DNA of 64,000 nucleotides from Gracilibacillus caseinilyticus (GCF_022919115.1 NZ_CP095072.1:3534001-3598000); one strand, 5' to 3'. Positions 38,785 to 47,951 are shown, numbered from the stretch's first letter. Program-made: numbers and translations. Notes: a model not told the origin generated them from the sequence alone.

Positions 38785-39597
38785 TTATGCGATTGTTGCT
38801 GTTAATACTGCTACACCTTCAGGTCGCAATACAGTACCACCATATACCGCAAGTCCACGGATACCATCTGCAAATTTAGATTCTAAGCGCATAGCTTCCA
38901 TTTCATCGATTTGCTTACCGTAACCAATTGCACCTTTATGATTTGCTACAATATGTAATGTTCCATCAGTAGTATTCAACTCTTCAGAAACCACAACTTG
39001 TAAACCATTGATTTTTTGACCTTCTACAATACCATTTTCTAATACTACTGGTTGACGAGTGAAACGATCATCTTTAGATAACAATCCTAATACATCAGAA
39101 TTAATGGTTACATAACGATCAGTTTTAGGTGCTTTCTTTTTATTTAATTTAGTACCAAGATCAACAATAAAATCATATACATTATCTTTAGTAAGTGACT
39201 CTGGAGCTGCATCAGTTCCAATTGTATTGTCTGCATGTGCATCAGTATATAATCCTAATACAAATGAATCTGTTTCTTCTTGTACACCAGTAGAAGCATT
39301 TTGCACATGACCATCTACTAAGTCACCTGCTGCTTGAACTGCATCTACATCATTTACTGTAAATGCAAAGTATTTTTGTTGATCCATTGTTAAATCAACA
39401 TCAGTAGTATCAATTTCATCCCAAGCCACTGTACCTGTATAATCTTTTACATTAACTGCACCAGCTTTATTAAATTTCATTGTTTTACCTTCAATGCTTG
39501 ATGGTGCAGTTGTAATAACCTCTGCAATTGATGCTTTAGAATAATTAGTTAATAGACGTGCTTCCCATACTGTTTTCAAAAATGTGTTTACTGCCAT
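38785..39597 (-). CDS. Major capsid protein
   Basis: This 270-aa protein starts MAVNTFLKTVWEARLL and contains MDQQKYFAFTVNDVDAVQA, ADNTIGTDA and an end GTVLRPEGVAVLTATIA, the pattern of HK97-fold coat proteins in phages with DUF4355 scaffolds. It follows the scaffold gene and has its own terminator. ATG at 39597 has AAAGGTGA upstream; the frame starts three codons earlier at GTG. Confidence 0.9.
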   Translation of the reverse strand: MAVNTFLKTVWEARLLTNYSKASIAEVITTAPSSIEGKTMKFNKAGAVNVKDYTGTVAWDEIDTTDVDLTMDQQKYFAFTVNDVDAVQAAGDLVDGHVQNASTGVQEETDSFVLGLYTDAHADNTIGTDAAPESLTKDNVYDFIVDLGTKLNKKKAPKTDRYVTINSDVLGLLSKDDRFTRQPVVLENGIVEGQKINGLQVVVSEELNTTDGTLHIVANHKGAIGYGKQIDEMEAMRLESKFADGIRGLAVYGGTVLRPEGVAVLTATIA

Positions 39598-39641
39598 ATT
39601 TATCACCTTTACCTTTTCTAATAATTTTTATTTTTTATAAT

Positions 39642-40253
39642 TTAGTTATTTTTCATTGATTCTTGAACAGCATCCCAATTCTCATTAATTTCTTCCTGAG
39701 ACATTGACTGGATTTGTTCAAGTGTAAATGTAGTAGGTTTAGAACCTTTACTAATGGTTGTACCATCAGATTTCAGTTTAGATTCAACCGCATTTTGTAA
39801 TTGAGTAGTAAATACTTCTTCAAATTGTTCCAAATTAGATAACGTAGTTTCCTCATCATTAGACACTAAAACATCTACTAAATTAGATGGTAATTTCTTA
39901 TCATTCAAAATAGTTAATGCTTTATTCTTCAAAGCTTCACGTGTCTTTTCTTTAGACATTGTTTCAAATTGTTGTTCTAATTCTCTAATGCGCTTTTGTT
40001 CTGGAGTCTCTTCAGGATTTTTCTTATTTAACTCATCATTAACGAGTTTTTGTAAGTTTTTCTCTTTCCAAGTCTCTAAACCTTTTGAAAAATACTTATC
40101 TAACTTAGGTTGAAGTAGCTTTTTACCCTCATCACTTTCCAGAAATGTTTCCACTCTATCAGGTGTTACTTCAGATAACCCCTCAATATAGCTTTTAACA
40201 TCTTCTTGATCTTGGTTTTCCTCTAAGAATTTCTTTACTTGTTCTAAATCCAT
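39642..40253 (-). CDS. Capsid scaffolding protein (DUF4355-like)
   Basis: The 203-aa protein is highly charged and helical (MDLEQVKKFLEENQDQEDVKSYI, ..KKNPEETPEQKRIRELEQQFETMSKEKT..), as expected for an internal scaffold lost after head assembly. Its place just before the capsid gene supports this. ATG at 40253 has GGAGG eight bases upstream; an earlier ATG six codons upstream lies inside that site. Confidence 0.87.
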   Translation of the reverse strand: MDLEQVKKFLEENQDQEDVKSYIEGLSEVTPDRVETFLESDEGKKLLQPKLDKYFSKGLETWKEKNLQKLVNDELNKKNPEETPEQKRIRELEQQFETMSKEKTREALKNKALTILNDKKLPSNLVDVLVSNDEETTLSNLEQFEEVFTTQLQNAVESKLKSDGTTISKGSKPTTFTLEQIQSMSQEEINENWDAVQESMKNN

Positions 40254-40357
40254 ATTTTTAACCTCCATCAATCCATAAAGTGTTATTTAACCCTCTATGT
40301 ATTGGTAATATAATTTTTTTGGTTTTCTTTATTACGCCTATCACCAATAAAAAGGCA

Positions 40358-40386
40358 TATAAAAAAAGCCACCTAAGAAGTGACTA
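40358..40386 (-). terminator. Terminator between MuF and scaffold genes
   Basis: AGTCAC / GTGGCT-type stem followed by seven T on the minus strand. Confidence 0.65.
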
Positions 40387-40388
40387 AA

Positions 40389-41270
40389 TTAGATTGGTAT
40401 ATTATTTTGTTCTGCCCATTCATCAAACGTTTTGTAAGTTTCAATCTGTTTGTTTTCGTTATTTTTACGTCTTTCTGGATTATATTCCTCATAAGGAACT
40501 CCAATCCATGTACATCTACAATTCGGGTGTCTTGGAATAGTCGGCTTAGAAGGATTATCTAATTTAAATCGTTCACCATCTAAGTTTGCACATTCTTCAC
40601 AAGTGTTTTCTTCTAATGTAGCCACCCATTGAACATATTTGACTACACCACTATCTTGATAAATTTCTTGTTGTGCTTGGTCTATTACCCTAGCTGTTTC
40701 TGTTCTTAGCAATCTTTGAGCTTGATAGGCTTTAGAATTAAATTGCTTGTTTAGTCGTCTGCCCATTTTATCGATTCCATCACCGTCAATAAAACCCCTG
40801 GTAATCTCAGTTCTTAAATTTCTAACTAATCCATTTCGATTTTCCCATATACGTTCTGAAAAGGGTATTCCTGACCAATCATAGTTAACTGCATTATCAA
40901 TAAATTCTTTCTTTAGTAACTTAAAATCAATACCAACCTCAAATGAAGATTCCATTTGATAAGCAGACTTATAGTAAGTAGTTGCAAATACAGTTGCAAG
41001 AATAATTGGAGTTAAATTCACTTCATTTTGTGCTATTTGTTCAGCTTCTTCTTCAATCACAGTTTGCAATTGATCAATTGAACCATTATTTCTAAGTTGG
41101 TTGATATCTAACTTTCCATTATTGCCATATTCCATATAAAGATTAGCAATAAACTGTTTAATATTATTCCTTGAATCTCGATACATTTTCAATACTTCTT
41201 TATATTCCTTATCTGATAAAGTATAGATAGAATCGATCATCTCAAGAAGTTGTTTCTCAAAATCATTCAT
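40389..41270 (-). CDS. MuF-domain head morphogenesis protein (SPP1 gp7-like)
   Basis: The 293-aa minor head protein has the MuF domain near residues 150-265: RGFIDGDGIDKMGRRL, LLRTETARVIDQAQ, WVATLEENTCEECANLDG, and RHPNCRCTWIGV. Members bind the portal and reach the capsid interior. No toxin domain is fused at the C-terminus, unlike some MuF proteins. It overlaps the portal gene end by eight bases. Confidence 0.92.
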   Translation of the reverse strand: MNDFEKQLLEMIDSIYTLSDKEYKEVLKMYRDSRNNIKQFIANLYMEYGNNGKLDINQLRNNGSIDQLQTVIEEEAEQIAQNEVNLTPIILATVFATTYYKSAYQMESSFEVGIDFKLLKKEFIDNAVNYDWSGIPFSERIWENRNGLVRNLRTEITRGFIDGDGIDKMGRRLNKQFNSKAYQAQRLLRTETARVIDQAQQEIYQDSGVVKYVQWVATLEENTCEECANLDGERFKLDNPSKPTIPRHPNCRCTWIGVPYEEYNPERRKNNENKQIETYKTFDEWAEQNNIPI

Positions 41271-42534
41271 TGTTATCTAACCCTATACTATCCAAGTCCA
41301 TATCATCAGTTTCCTCATTTAACTTTTCAATGGACGCAGAAGGATTAGTAACACGTGGCAACCATGAAATTAACTCTTCATTCGGTAAGATACCTTGTAA
41401 ATCACGTACCATTGTCGCTATAGATGCTTCATCAACAGGAACATTTCGACTAAATGTAACTGAAACGTCTCGCCAATCATATTGTTGGTTTTTAGCTTTA
41501 TCCAACCATTCGCAGAACAGTTTTAACCGTTTCTTTAAAGCCTTCTCAAAGATTGCTTCTTTTATGGCACTAATATTCTCTAACTCTTGTAGTTTTAAAC
41601 GAATACTTACACCACTCGTATTAGATTGGAAGTTTTCATTCAAATTAACTTGATTAGTTTGGATATAAATTTCATCCTGCCAATCTTTTAGCATATCCTT
41701 AACAAAAGCACCGTTACTATTTTTGGTAGCCCAATACACTTTTGAACCAGGAGGAACTAATAAGATACCATTTTCCTTCATCTTCTCTGCTTCTTCTTGA
41801 GTTAATTTAGCATTTTCAACTACAAGGTAAGCTTGTCGATGATCGATAATTTCATTTGCCGCTGTAGATTGAATCTTATTATACATATCAATTATCGGAA
41901 TAATGTCTGCAAACGCTGATTTCTTTACATCATTATTATCCACTTCCATAACTGGACATCTGGAAAAGAAATGATTTTTTTGATTAATTATTTTGAGAGA
42001 TCTTCCTTCCAACAAATAAGTTGTAAAGTGAGTATGATCCCACACATCCACATATTTGTTCTCATCATATTCCAACTCATATTTTCTAACCGCTACACTG
42101 ATATTTTGATCAACTGAACCATCATTCATTGCAATCATTTCCAATGGATTAAAAATAGTTGATTGAAATTGTCCATCTTGATTGATATATGATACCTCAT
42201 AGGCATGACCAAAAATTTCAGTTTGTTGTTTTAAATTGATATTGTGTTCTTTCTCCCAGTAACTATAATACTTTTCAATTTCATCAATAAATGATTTATC
42301 GTTGGATTTAGAAGTATAATTGACTGGTTTACCCAAAAGATAGCCTGTATAATTCTGAACAGTTTTACGGCAATAGTTGAAAAAAGCACGTTCATCCGAT
42401 CTAGTTTTATCTAACTTTGCTTTGCCATATAAAATATCGTGTTCCCCATTATAATATTTTTGTAATTTAGTGTACTTCGGCTTTTGTTTATCTAGTTCAT
42501 CTAATAACTTTAGAATTAATTTATCTTTAACCAA
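41263..42534 (-). CDS. Portal protein, SPP1 gp6-like
   Basis: The 423-aa protein forms the ring at one capsid vertex through which DNA is packaged. YFNYCRKTVQNYTGYLLGKPVNY, HAYEVSYINQDG and IQTNQVNLNENFQSNTSG are typical of SPP1-type portals. It begins with TTG five bases after GGGGTG. It is about 80 residues shorter than SPP1 gp6 but in the range of related phages. It lies between terL and the MuF gene. Confidence 0.93.
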   Translation of the reverse strand: MVKDKLILKLLDELDKQKPKYTKLQKYYNGEHDILYGKAKLDKTRSDERAFFNYCRKTVQNYTGYLLGKPVNYTSKSNDKSFIDEIEKYYSYWEKEHNINLKQQTEIFGHAYEVSYINQDGQFQSTIFNPLEMIAMNDGSVDQNISVAVRKYELEYDENKYVDVWDHTHFTTYLLEGRSLKIINQKNHFFSRCPVMEVDNNDVKKSAFADIIPIIDMYNKIQSTAANEIIDHRQAYLVVENAKLTQEEAEKMKENGILLVPPGSKVYWATKNSNGAFVKDMLKDWQDEIYIQTNQVNLNENFQSNTSGVSIRLKLQELENISAIKEAIFEKALKKRLKLFCEWLDKAKNQQYDWRDVSVTFSRNVPVDEASIATMVRDLQGILPNEELISWLPRVTNPSASIEKLNEETDDMDLDSIGLDNNE

Positions 42535-42544
42535 ACTTTCACCC

Positions 42545-42573
42545 CATTAAAAAAGCCATCCTCTAGGGATGGT
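42545..42573 (-). terminator. Hairpin overlapping the end of terL
   Basis: CCATCC / GGATGG stem and a five-base loop followed by TTTTTT on the minus strand. The stem encodes the last residues of TerL (TIPRGWLF) and its stop lies in the T run, so the terminator is embedded in coding sequence. Confidence 0.75.
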
Positions 42574-44268
42574 TGTAATATTCTTCATTATTTCGATTTC
42601 ATCAATTCTATTTGCAAATTCACTCAAGCAATCCGCTGCATCATCATGTAAAGAAAACCTCTGACCAGCAAATGACATCACTTGATCCAAGAATGATTGC
42701 TCTACTCTTTCTTCACAAAAAATGATACGACCATTATTGACCGCATCCACAATTGTAGATATTTTATCGTCTTTATTTTTACGTTGCATTTCATTAATAA
42801 AAGTAATGTCTCTTTTCATTAATTCGGAATGTTTTACCATTTCACTTTTAATAGCATCTACATCCAAACCGTTATATGTATTTTTCTCTATGTAAACATG
42901 AGTTATATCCTCATTTTCTTTCAATAAACTAATTACATGCTTAATGTACTCATCAAACTCTTTAAACTTTCTAAGGTGTGCTTGCCGTACATATTTAAAA
43001 TCATTATCCGCTAATGAACCAACAACAAACGCAAAGTAATCGGAACGTTTAGCATCTTTATTTTTAACACCAGCCGTATCAATGGTGAGCATTGTTTTAA
43101 TAAATGTATGATTTTCTATTTCTTTCATTGGCATAGTACGATTACTCTTAAACCAACTATCACCTACATTATCAACATCACACATTAACTCTTGCATAAA
43201 TACTAACTTTTTATTGAAATATTTCTTAGCCAATTCAAAGTGACTGTATTTTTCCCAAATTGTTTCAAATGCCATATATTCTTTATTTGCTTCATAATAT
43301 TCTTTAGCATCTTGTAAAGGATTTTCACGTTTATTATCAAAGAAGATTTCTTTAAACTTTTGCCAATATGTATGATTTTCAAAATACTCATCTGGATCAA
43401 AAGGAACAACAGATTTGTGAAACACTTTATATTCTGGATCATTCTTGATACTGTCTATGAAGTCACCTTTTGCTAATGGAGTACCTAACACAATAAACTT
43501 TGTACCTGATTTGATTAATTTTCCATTCCGATATACTGGATCATCCCCAGCTTCTTCAACTTCTTTTTGCCACTTAATATACTTCTTTTCTTTACTTTCA
43601 TCCGATAGAATATCCGCTTCAGATATGTAATCATCCGCTATAAAACAAGTCACCCTGTTCTTACCTTTAGAAGATGTATAAGAAGTACCACGAACAGATG
43701 AACCGCTTGAATAGGCTTGAATTTTTGTATCGTTATCTAACTCTAATTCCAATTTATTGACTGTTCGTTTACGTGGTTGAACCAATTCACCAAATGTATT
43801 TTTAATGTAAGGAGTTTGTAATGCTATCTTTGTTTGTTCCACAAAGTTAATAGCGTCTAATTCCCTATTTGCGAGTACAACCGTATAAATACTCTCACGA
43901 TAACAATGCAGCCAGCAACTTAATGCCATATCTATAATAGAAGTCTTTGCACAACCTCTTGGTAATATAAACTGTTGCTTATCATGAGTATGATGGATAA
44001 ATATATCTTCTAACTCTCTCCATATGTCATAATGAACAGGTGCTAAGTCTCTTACTGTGTTATCATCTTTTGGTACAAAGTAATCTTGTAAGAAATATAA
44101 GCAATAGAATACGATTGATCGTTTACCAAGCGAATAAGCAAGTGAGTTATTGCCGAATAAATTATCTTTATGCTTAAACATTAATTCTTTTGCTTTTTCT
44201 TTACCGTACATTTTAATGAGATATTTATATAATAGTTGCCTATTTTCTTTTGTATTTATTTCTGTAAT
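42547..44268 (-). CDS. Terminase large subunit
   Basis: TerL packages DNA into the head: an N-terminal ATPase and a C-terminal RNase H-fold nuclease. The ATPase has an atypical Walker A LPRGCAKTS and the Walker B CFIADDYIS. The nuclease has LTIDTAG, YIEKN and the late DDAADCLSEF acidic residues. The start is uncertain: the only good ribosome site, GGAGGTGG, stands five bases before an ATT codon (44268), while the frame is open to ATG at 44304 without a site. The size is about 573-585 aa. Confidence 0.93.
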   Translation of the reverse strand: MTEINTKENRQLLYKYLIKMYGKEKAKELMFKHKDNLFGNNSLAYSLGKRSIVFYCLYFLQDYFVPKDDNTVRDLAPVHYDIWRELEDIFIHHTHDKQQFILPRGCAKTSIIDMALSCWLHCYRESIYTVVLANRELDAINFVEQTKIALQTPYIKNTFGELVQPRKRTVNKLELELDNDTKIQAYSSGSSVRGTSYTSSKGKNRVTCFIADDYISEADILSDESKEKKYIKWQKEVEEAGDDPVYRNGKLIKSGTKFIVLGTPLAKGDFIDSIKNDPEYKVFHKSVVPFDPDEYFENHTYWQKFKEIFFDNKRENPLQDAKEYYEANKEYMAFETIWEKYSHFELAKKYFNKKLVFMQELMCDVDNVGDSWFKSNRTMPMKEIENHTFIKTMLTIDTAGVKNKDAKRSDYFAFVVGSLADNDFKYVRQAHLRKFKEFDEYIKHVISLLKENEDITHVYIEKNTYNGLDVDAIKSEMVKHSELMKRDITFINEMQRKNKDDKISTIVDAVNNGRIIFCEERVEQSFLDQVMSFAGQRFSLHDDAADCLSEFANRIDEIEIMKNITTIPRGWLF

Positions 44269-44329
44269 GTCGTCCACCTCCAATCTTTGTGATATAATTA
44301 CCATAATAATGTAAAAGGAATGATATATA

Positions 44330-45007
44330 GTGTATGACTTTGAACTTATAAAAAAAGCAGTAAATGATGCTTTACGTATTATTGAAACCCTACCTCAAGC
44401 AATGGAAATTATCTATTCTAATACATCAGCTGTATTCCGCTATTTGAGTGACAACGAAGACAAAATTAAAAATTTTATCAACGACATTCCAAAACTACAA
44501 CAATTTACTGATATACGACTTAAAAATATTCCAACTAATGAAACTATTAATCTTGTTACTCATTTAGTTAAACAAAATAAAATACAAATAAATGAGGATT
44601 GGAGTATCTCACTTGTTGAACAAAAACCTTCAAATATTGGTTTGTCTGAACAGAGACTAAATACTTTAATTGGGATAATCAGCTTAACATTTACTTTAAA
44701 TACAGCTTCTGGAACGACTAATAATTATGATATAGAAAACAAAATACACATAGATAATTCAACAACGAATTATTATATAGAAGAAACTACATACTTGGAA
44801 AACAAATTTATAACAACAAAAGAAGATTTGCCCTTATATGAAGACGAAAGTAGTGATGAAATAATTCATACTGTTCCAGTAGGAACTACCGTTTTTACCA
44901 TAACTAACGAAAATGATAAAAATTTAATAGTAATATTAGATAAAGATAATCAGATTGAATATTCTGGTTGGGTTGACTCCAAGTATATTACCCCAATTGT
45001 TGATTAA
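44330..45007 (+). CDS. Unknown membrane-linked protein with SH3-like end, reversed gene
   Basis: The 225-aa protein runs opposite to the terminase genes that flank it. The N-terminal 110 residues are helical and polar. LIGIISLTFTLNTA near 118-132 may be a membrane segment. The C-terminal 60 residues (EDLPLYEDESSDEIIHTVPVGTTVF ending WVDSKYITPI) look like a bacterial SH3 fold. Such inserted reversed genes (morons) are often expressed in lysogens. No function can be given. Start at GTG is uncertain. Confidence 0.65.
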   Translation: MYDFELIKKAVNDALRIIETLPQAMEIIYSNTSAVFRYLSDNEDKIKNFINDIPKLQQFTDIRLKNIPTNETINLVTHLVKQNKIQINEDWSISLVEQKPSNIGLSEQRLNTLIGIISLTFTLNTASGTTNNYDIENKIHIDNSTTNYYIEETTYLENKFITTKEDLPLYEDESSDEIIHTVPVGTTVFTITNENDKNLIVILDKDNQIEYSGWVDSKYITPIVD

Positions 45008-45039
45008 CTTTGAACTTGCAAAATTTATTATAAAATTGT

Positions 45040-45096
45040 AGAGGTAGCTGTAGCGCTCTCAGTCTCCATCAAAACAGAATGCCTACCCCTACCTCT
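45040..45096. other. Extended RNA-like hairpin between terS and the reversed gene
   Basis: AGAGGTAG..GTAGC pairs with GCCTAC..CTACCTCT around a loop of about 26 bases. It has no T run, so it is not a simple terminator. The gap 45008-45367 contains nothing else recognisable apart from AT-rich sequence with short palindromes. Small regulatory RNA is possible. Confidence 0.45.
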
Positions 45097-45367
45097 ATCA
45101 GAATACTTCTAATTTATTTTTCGCTACAAATCTTATGTATTATATATTCATTTATATGTATTTTACATAATGTAAATTATCGGAATGGAATATATTACCA
45201 CTCTATTAAATCAACAATTATAGCGTTATATTAACTTAAAATAGCACTTTATAAAACGATGAATAAGCAATTGTTTCATACATTCATTGAATATGCATTT
45301 AATTGCTAATATTATGCTGATATTCCTCTATATTCTGTAATAATTCTGCATAAAATATTGCATAAAA

Positions 45368-45769
45368 TTACTCTTCCCCATCCTCTAACTCAGCCAACTC
45401 TTGCTCTAATACATCCTCATTAACAGTTTCCTTGTTCATGTCTGCTGTAATCTCATGCTTAGATGTTGGTCTACCAAGCGATCTATCAGCTAGATAAGTT
45501 AATACACTCGCTTGAACACGCTTATTTGAATTGTCACTAGCCAACTCATAAAGTTTATCAATGACAAATTCTAACTTCCCGTCAATCATTTTTTGTACTG
45601 AAACTTTACGACCATGTAAGCGTCTGTCTAATTCAGCCCTAAATTCTTTATTTTCAAGCCAATCATATAATGTTTGTCTACTTACTCCAATTTTTGTAGC
45701 AATATCCTTTTTTGTTAACTCACCATCTGCTAATAATTCTATAGCTAAATATTTTCTATCATCCATCAT
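45368..45769 (-). CDS. Terminase small subunit (phBC6A51-type)
   Basis: The 133-aa protein has an N-terminal helix-turn-helix (ELTKKDIATKIGVSRQTLYDWLENKEF), a helical oligomerisation region (VQKMIDGKLEFVIDKLYELASD) and an acidic tail. It recognises the packaging site and recruits TerL. It is separated from terL by a reversed gene and 360 non-coding bases, which is unusual. Confidence 0.85.
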   Translation of the reverse strand: MMDDRKYLAIELLADGELTKKDIATKIGVSRQTLYDWLENKEFRAELDRRLHGRKVSVQKMIDGKLEFVIDKLYELASDNSNKRVQASVLTYLADRSLGRPTSKHEITADMNKETVNEDVLEQELAELEDGEE

Positions 45770-45821
45770 CCTTCAAGTATACCCCCTTTACACCTTTACG
45801 AAATGCTGGCAATTAACCCAT

Positions 45822-45850
45822 AAAAAATAACAGCCTAAGAAGACTGCTAT
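45822..45850 (-). terminator. Terminator before terS
   Basis: ATAGCAG / CTGTTAT stem followed by TTTTTT on the minus strand, overlapping the last codon of the upstream gene. It separates the cargo genes from the terminase genes. Confidence 0.75.
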
Positions 45851-46044
45851 CCTTTATTTTTAAATATTTTTGTTGAATCAATAGGAATAATTTTTACATA
45901 ACCATTGTCATGTTCTACAATGTGATAATTATTACGCATATCAACTACTTTATCTTTTTCAAGTCTTTGGTCTAATGTTTCAATTGGAAAAGGAGTATTG
46001 GACTTTTTTGTAAAATTTGTCTTAACTTTAACAAACCTAGCCAT
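45847..46044 (-). CDS. Small unknown phage protein, 65 aa
   Basis: Basic 65-aa protein (MARFVKVKTNFTKKSNTPFPIETLDQ) with an AAAGGAGG site before the ATG. It follows the kinase gene after 17 bases and ends in a terminator, so it may belong to the kinase transcript. No family recognised. Confidence 0.6.
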   Translation of the reverse strand: MARFVKVKTNFTKKSNTPFPIETLDQRLEKDKVVDMRNNYHIVEHDNGYVKIIPIDSTKIFKNKG

Positions 46045-46061
46045 AATAAACCTCCTTTGTT

Positions 46062-47111
46062 TTATTGCATTAATTGCTTTAAATGCTTATATGCCTCTTC
46101 TTTACTAGTATATTCATTATTGCACCATTTAGTCACTTTGCGACTATTTCCATCACTTTTTCTTATTTTTTCTCCAAAAGTAACCCAATTATTTGACTCT
46201 TTAAATAAATTCAATTTAAAAATATGAGTATCATTTTCTTTTGTCCATTGGGAACTTTTGTTTGTATCTTCAGTATAAACCCAATTTGCTTCTTCTTCAA
46301 CCCCGCTTATATCATTTATCATATCCAAAACAGTTTCGTATCTACTTTTAACATCAGGTATTAATGCTTTCTTAATAATTCTTTGAAATTTATCTGGTAT
46401 GTGAGGTAAAAAAGAATCTCGCTTCGGAAATTTGCCTTTTTTTATCGCTTCACCTAATTCACCATTGGTGTTTATATTTAATTTATTCAATTGATCTTTA
46501 AAAAAATCATCACCATTACACATTCTATATATAGTTAAGCCGGCTTGATAAACATCTGTAAAGAATGATTGTTTACCAAATACAAATGCTTCTGGCGGAA
46601 TGTGAAGAGGATATAATTTATCTGGTGTTGCAAAACCACTATCATTAAGATATTTCGATAGTCCAAAATCAGTGACCACAGCTTTATTAGAGTTACTAAT
46701 TAAAATATTCGTAGGCTTAATATCAAAATGAATCAATTTCTTAGTATGCATAAAATGAATACCGGACAAAAACTCTAAAGAATATTTAATAATTTCTTTT
46801 ACAGTTAAGTACCTTTCATTCATTAATGAATTTAATGATCCATTTTTGAAATATTGCATTGCTAAGTAAATATTTTTTTCATCCTGAGAAGCGTATTTAA
46901 CTTCCATTATATTAGGGTGTTGTGTTGCATACAACATTTGTGCTTCCTTGAAAAAGTCATCTTCATTATTAAAGTCCGACTTGTCAATTATTTTAACTAC
47001 TAAATCAGCATTTAATTGTGGATCGTAAGCAATATGTACATCTGAATTTCTTCCTTCATCCCCTATATCTTCTTTAAACTCTAAACTTAATAATGTATCA
47101 ACCAATAACAT
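46062..47111 (-). CDS. Hanks-type Ser/Thr protein kinase
   Basis: A complete eukaryote-like kinase fold: a variant Gly loop (GDEGRNSDVH, 17-26), VVK with Lys40, Glu56, the catalytic loop HFDIKPTN (Asp130) and DFG (Asp148-Gly150). The Arg before the catalytic Asp is replaced by Phe, so it is not activated through the usual activation-loop phosphate. After the kinase (about 270 residues) a 75-residue tail (WVYTEDTNKSSQW.. to HLKQLM) is unlike PASTA kinases; no membrane helix. It lies 12 bases after a gene for a possible RNase H-fold protein. Phage and defence kinases that alter host or invading-phage functions are known; the target here is unknown. Confidence 0.88.
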   Translation of the reverse strand: MLLVDTLLSLEFKEDIGDEGRNSDVHIAYDPQLNADLVVKIIDKSDFNNEDDFFKEAQMLYATQHPNIMEVKYASQDEKNIYLAMQYFKNGSLNSLMNERYLTVKEIIKYSLEFLSGIHFMHTKKLIHFDIKPTNILISNSNKAVVTDFGLSKYLNDSGFATPDKLYPLHIPPEAFVFGKQSFFTDVYQAGLTIYRMCNGDDFFKDQLNKLNINTNGELGEAIKKGKFPKRDSFLPHIPDKFQRIIKKALIPDVKSRYETVLDMINDISGVEEEANWVYTEDTNKSSQWTKENDTHIFKLNLFKESNNWVTFGEKIRKSDGNSRKVTKWCNNEYTSKEEAYKHLKQLMQ

Positions 47112-47123
47112 ATACTATTCCCC

Positions 47124-47594
47124 TTATAAACATGATGAAGCAACACTAGCTAATATTGATTCTCGTTCTTCTTGTTTATATGATTTCCAATCATTATCCT
47201 CAGCAAATATCTTCTTTGCTTCAATATAATCCTTTATATGTTTGTCTTCAAGAAGCCTACTCATTTGTGGTATTTTCAATACTGAGTATTTTTGAATTGA
47301 GCTATTAGCAAACAATTCTTGAATCACACCCTCGATATGCATTCTATATACTGAAGGGGTTTGTGCTATTGATTCTGATATACGCAAACCAGCATGAGTG
47401 ACTTCAAATTCAAGTATGATTGCTAAAAAATTAGTTCTAATAAATGCTAGCTGTTCAGGAACATCAATAGAAACAGGAATATTTAAAAATGAATTCCTAA
47501 CAACTTCAAATTCATCACCATCTATTTTAACCACAGCATAATAGATTTTGGGTGTCTTTTTCGTAGGTAACACCCTAATACCAATACTATACAT
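47124..47594 (-). CDS. Unknown protein, possible RNase H/RuvC-like fold, paired with the kinase
   Basis: The 156-aa protein starts YSIGIRVLP, continues with strands IYYAVVKIDGDEFEVVRN, a long strand-helix FLAIILEFEVTHAGLRISE, and ends ERESILASVASSCL. Order of strands and the closing helix resemble RuvC/YqgF or DUF3010-type RNase H folds, although clear catalytic acids are not obvious. It is the first gene of a two- or three-gene unit with the kinase. Fold assignment is tentative. Confidence 0.6.
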   Translation of the reverse strand: MYSIGIRVLPTKKTPKIYYAVVKIDGDEFEVVRNSFLNIPVSIDVPEQLAFIRTNFLAIILEFEVTHAGLRISESIAQTPSVYRMHIEGVIQELFANSSIQKYSVLKIPQMSRLLEDKHIKDYIEAKKIFAEDNDWKSYKQEERESILASVASSCL

Positions 47595-47704
47595 AACAAT
47601 CCATCCTTTTATAGTAATACAACTATTTTACTATAAAAAGAAAGAATTTACATTAATAAACTATTATTAATATCCTTGTCTTCAATTTCGTCTTATGATC
47701 ATAA

Positions 47705-47730
47705 CAAAAACACTACAGCTAAGTAGTGTC
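47705..47730 (-). terminator. Terminator after the 72-aa gene
   Basis: ACACTAC / GTAGTGT stem with a six-base loop, then TTTTTG on the minus strand. It isolates the kinase unit from upstream genes. Confidence 0.8.
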
Positions 47731-47732
47731 GG

Positions 47733-47951
47733 TTACTCTCCTAATTCTATTATTTCAATTCCTGGATGATTCTTTGATAAACCAACAACTATTGATTCTA
47801 TTTCATTAAATGAGTCTTTAGTTATTCCGCTACCGTATACTTGTTTGTAATATGGTCGCTCCTTTAGATAACTCTGAACTTTATCACTATTCCCATAAAC
47901 AATAAATTCCTCATTATTATCAGGATCTTTGAGCTTATAAATAGAGTACAT
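47733..47951 (-). CDS. Small unknown phage protein, 72 aa
   Basis: Starts MYSIYKLKDPDNNEEFIVYG with GAGGTG six bases upstream; the frame is open 14 codons further but without a site. It is acidic at the end (IVVGLSKNHPGIEIIELGE). No family recognised. Confidence 0.6.
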   Translation of the reverse strand: MYSIYKLKDPDNNEEFIVYGNSDKVQSYLKERPYYKQVYGSGITKDSFNEIESIVVGLSKNHPGIEIIELGE

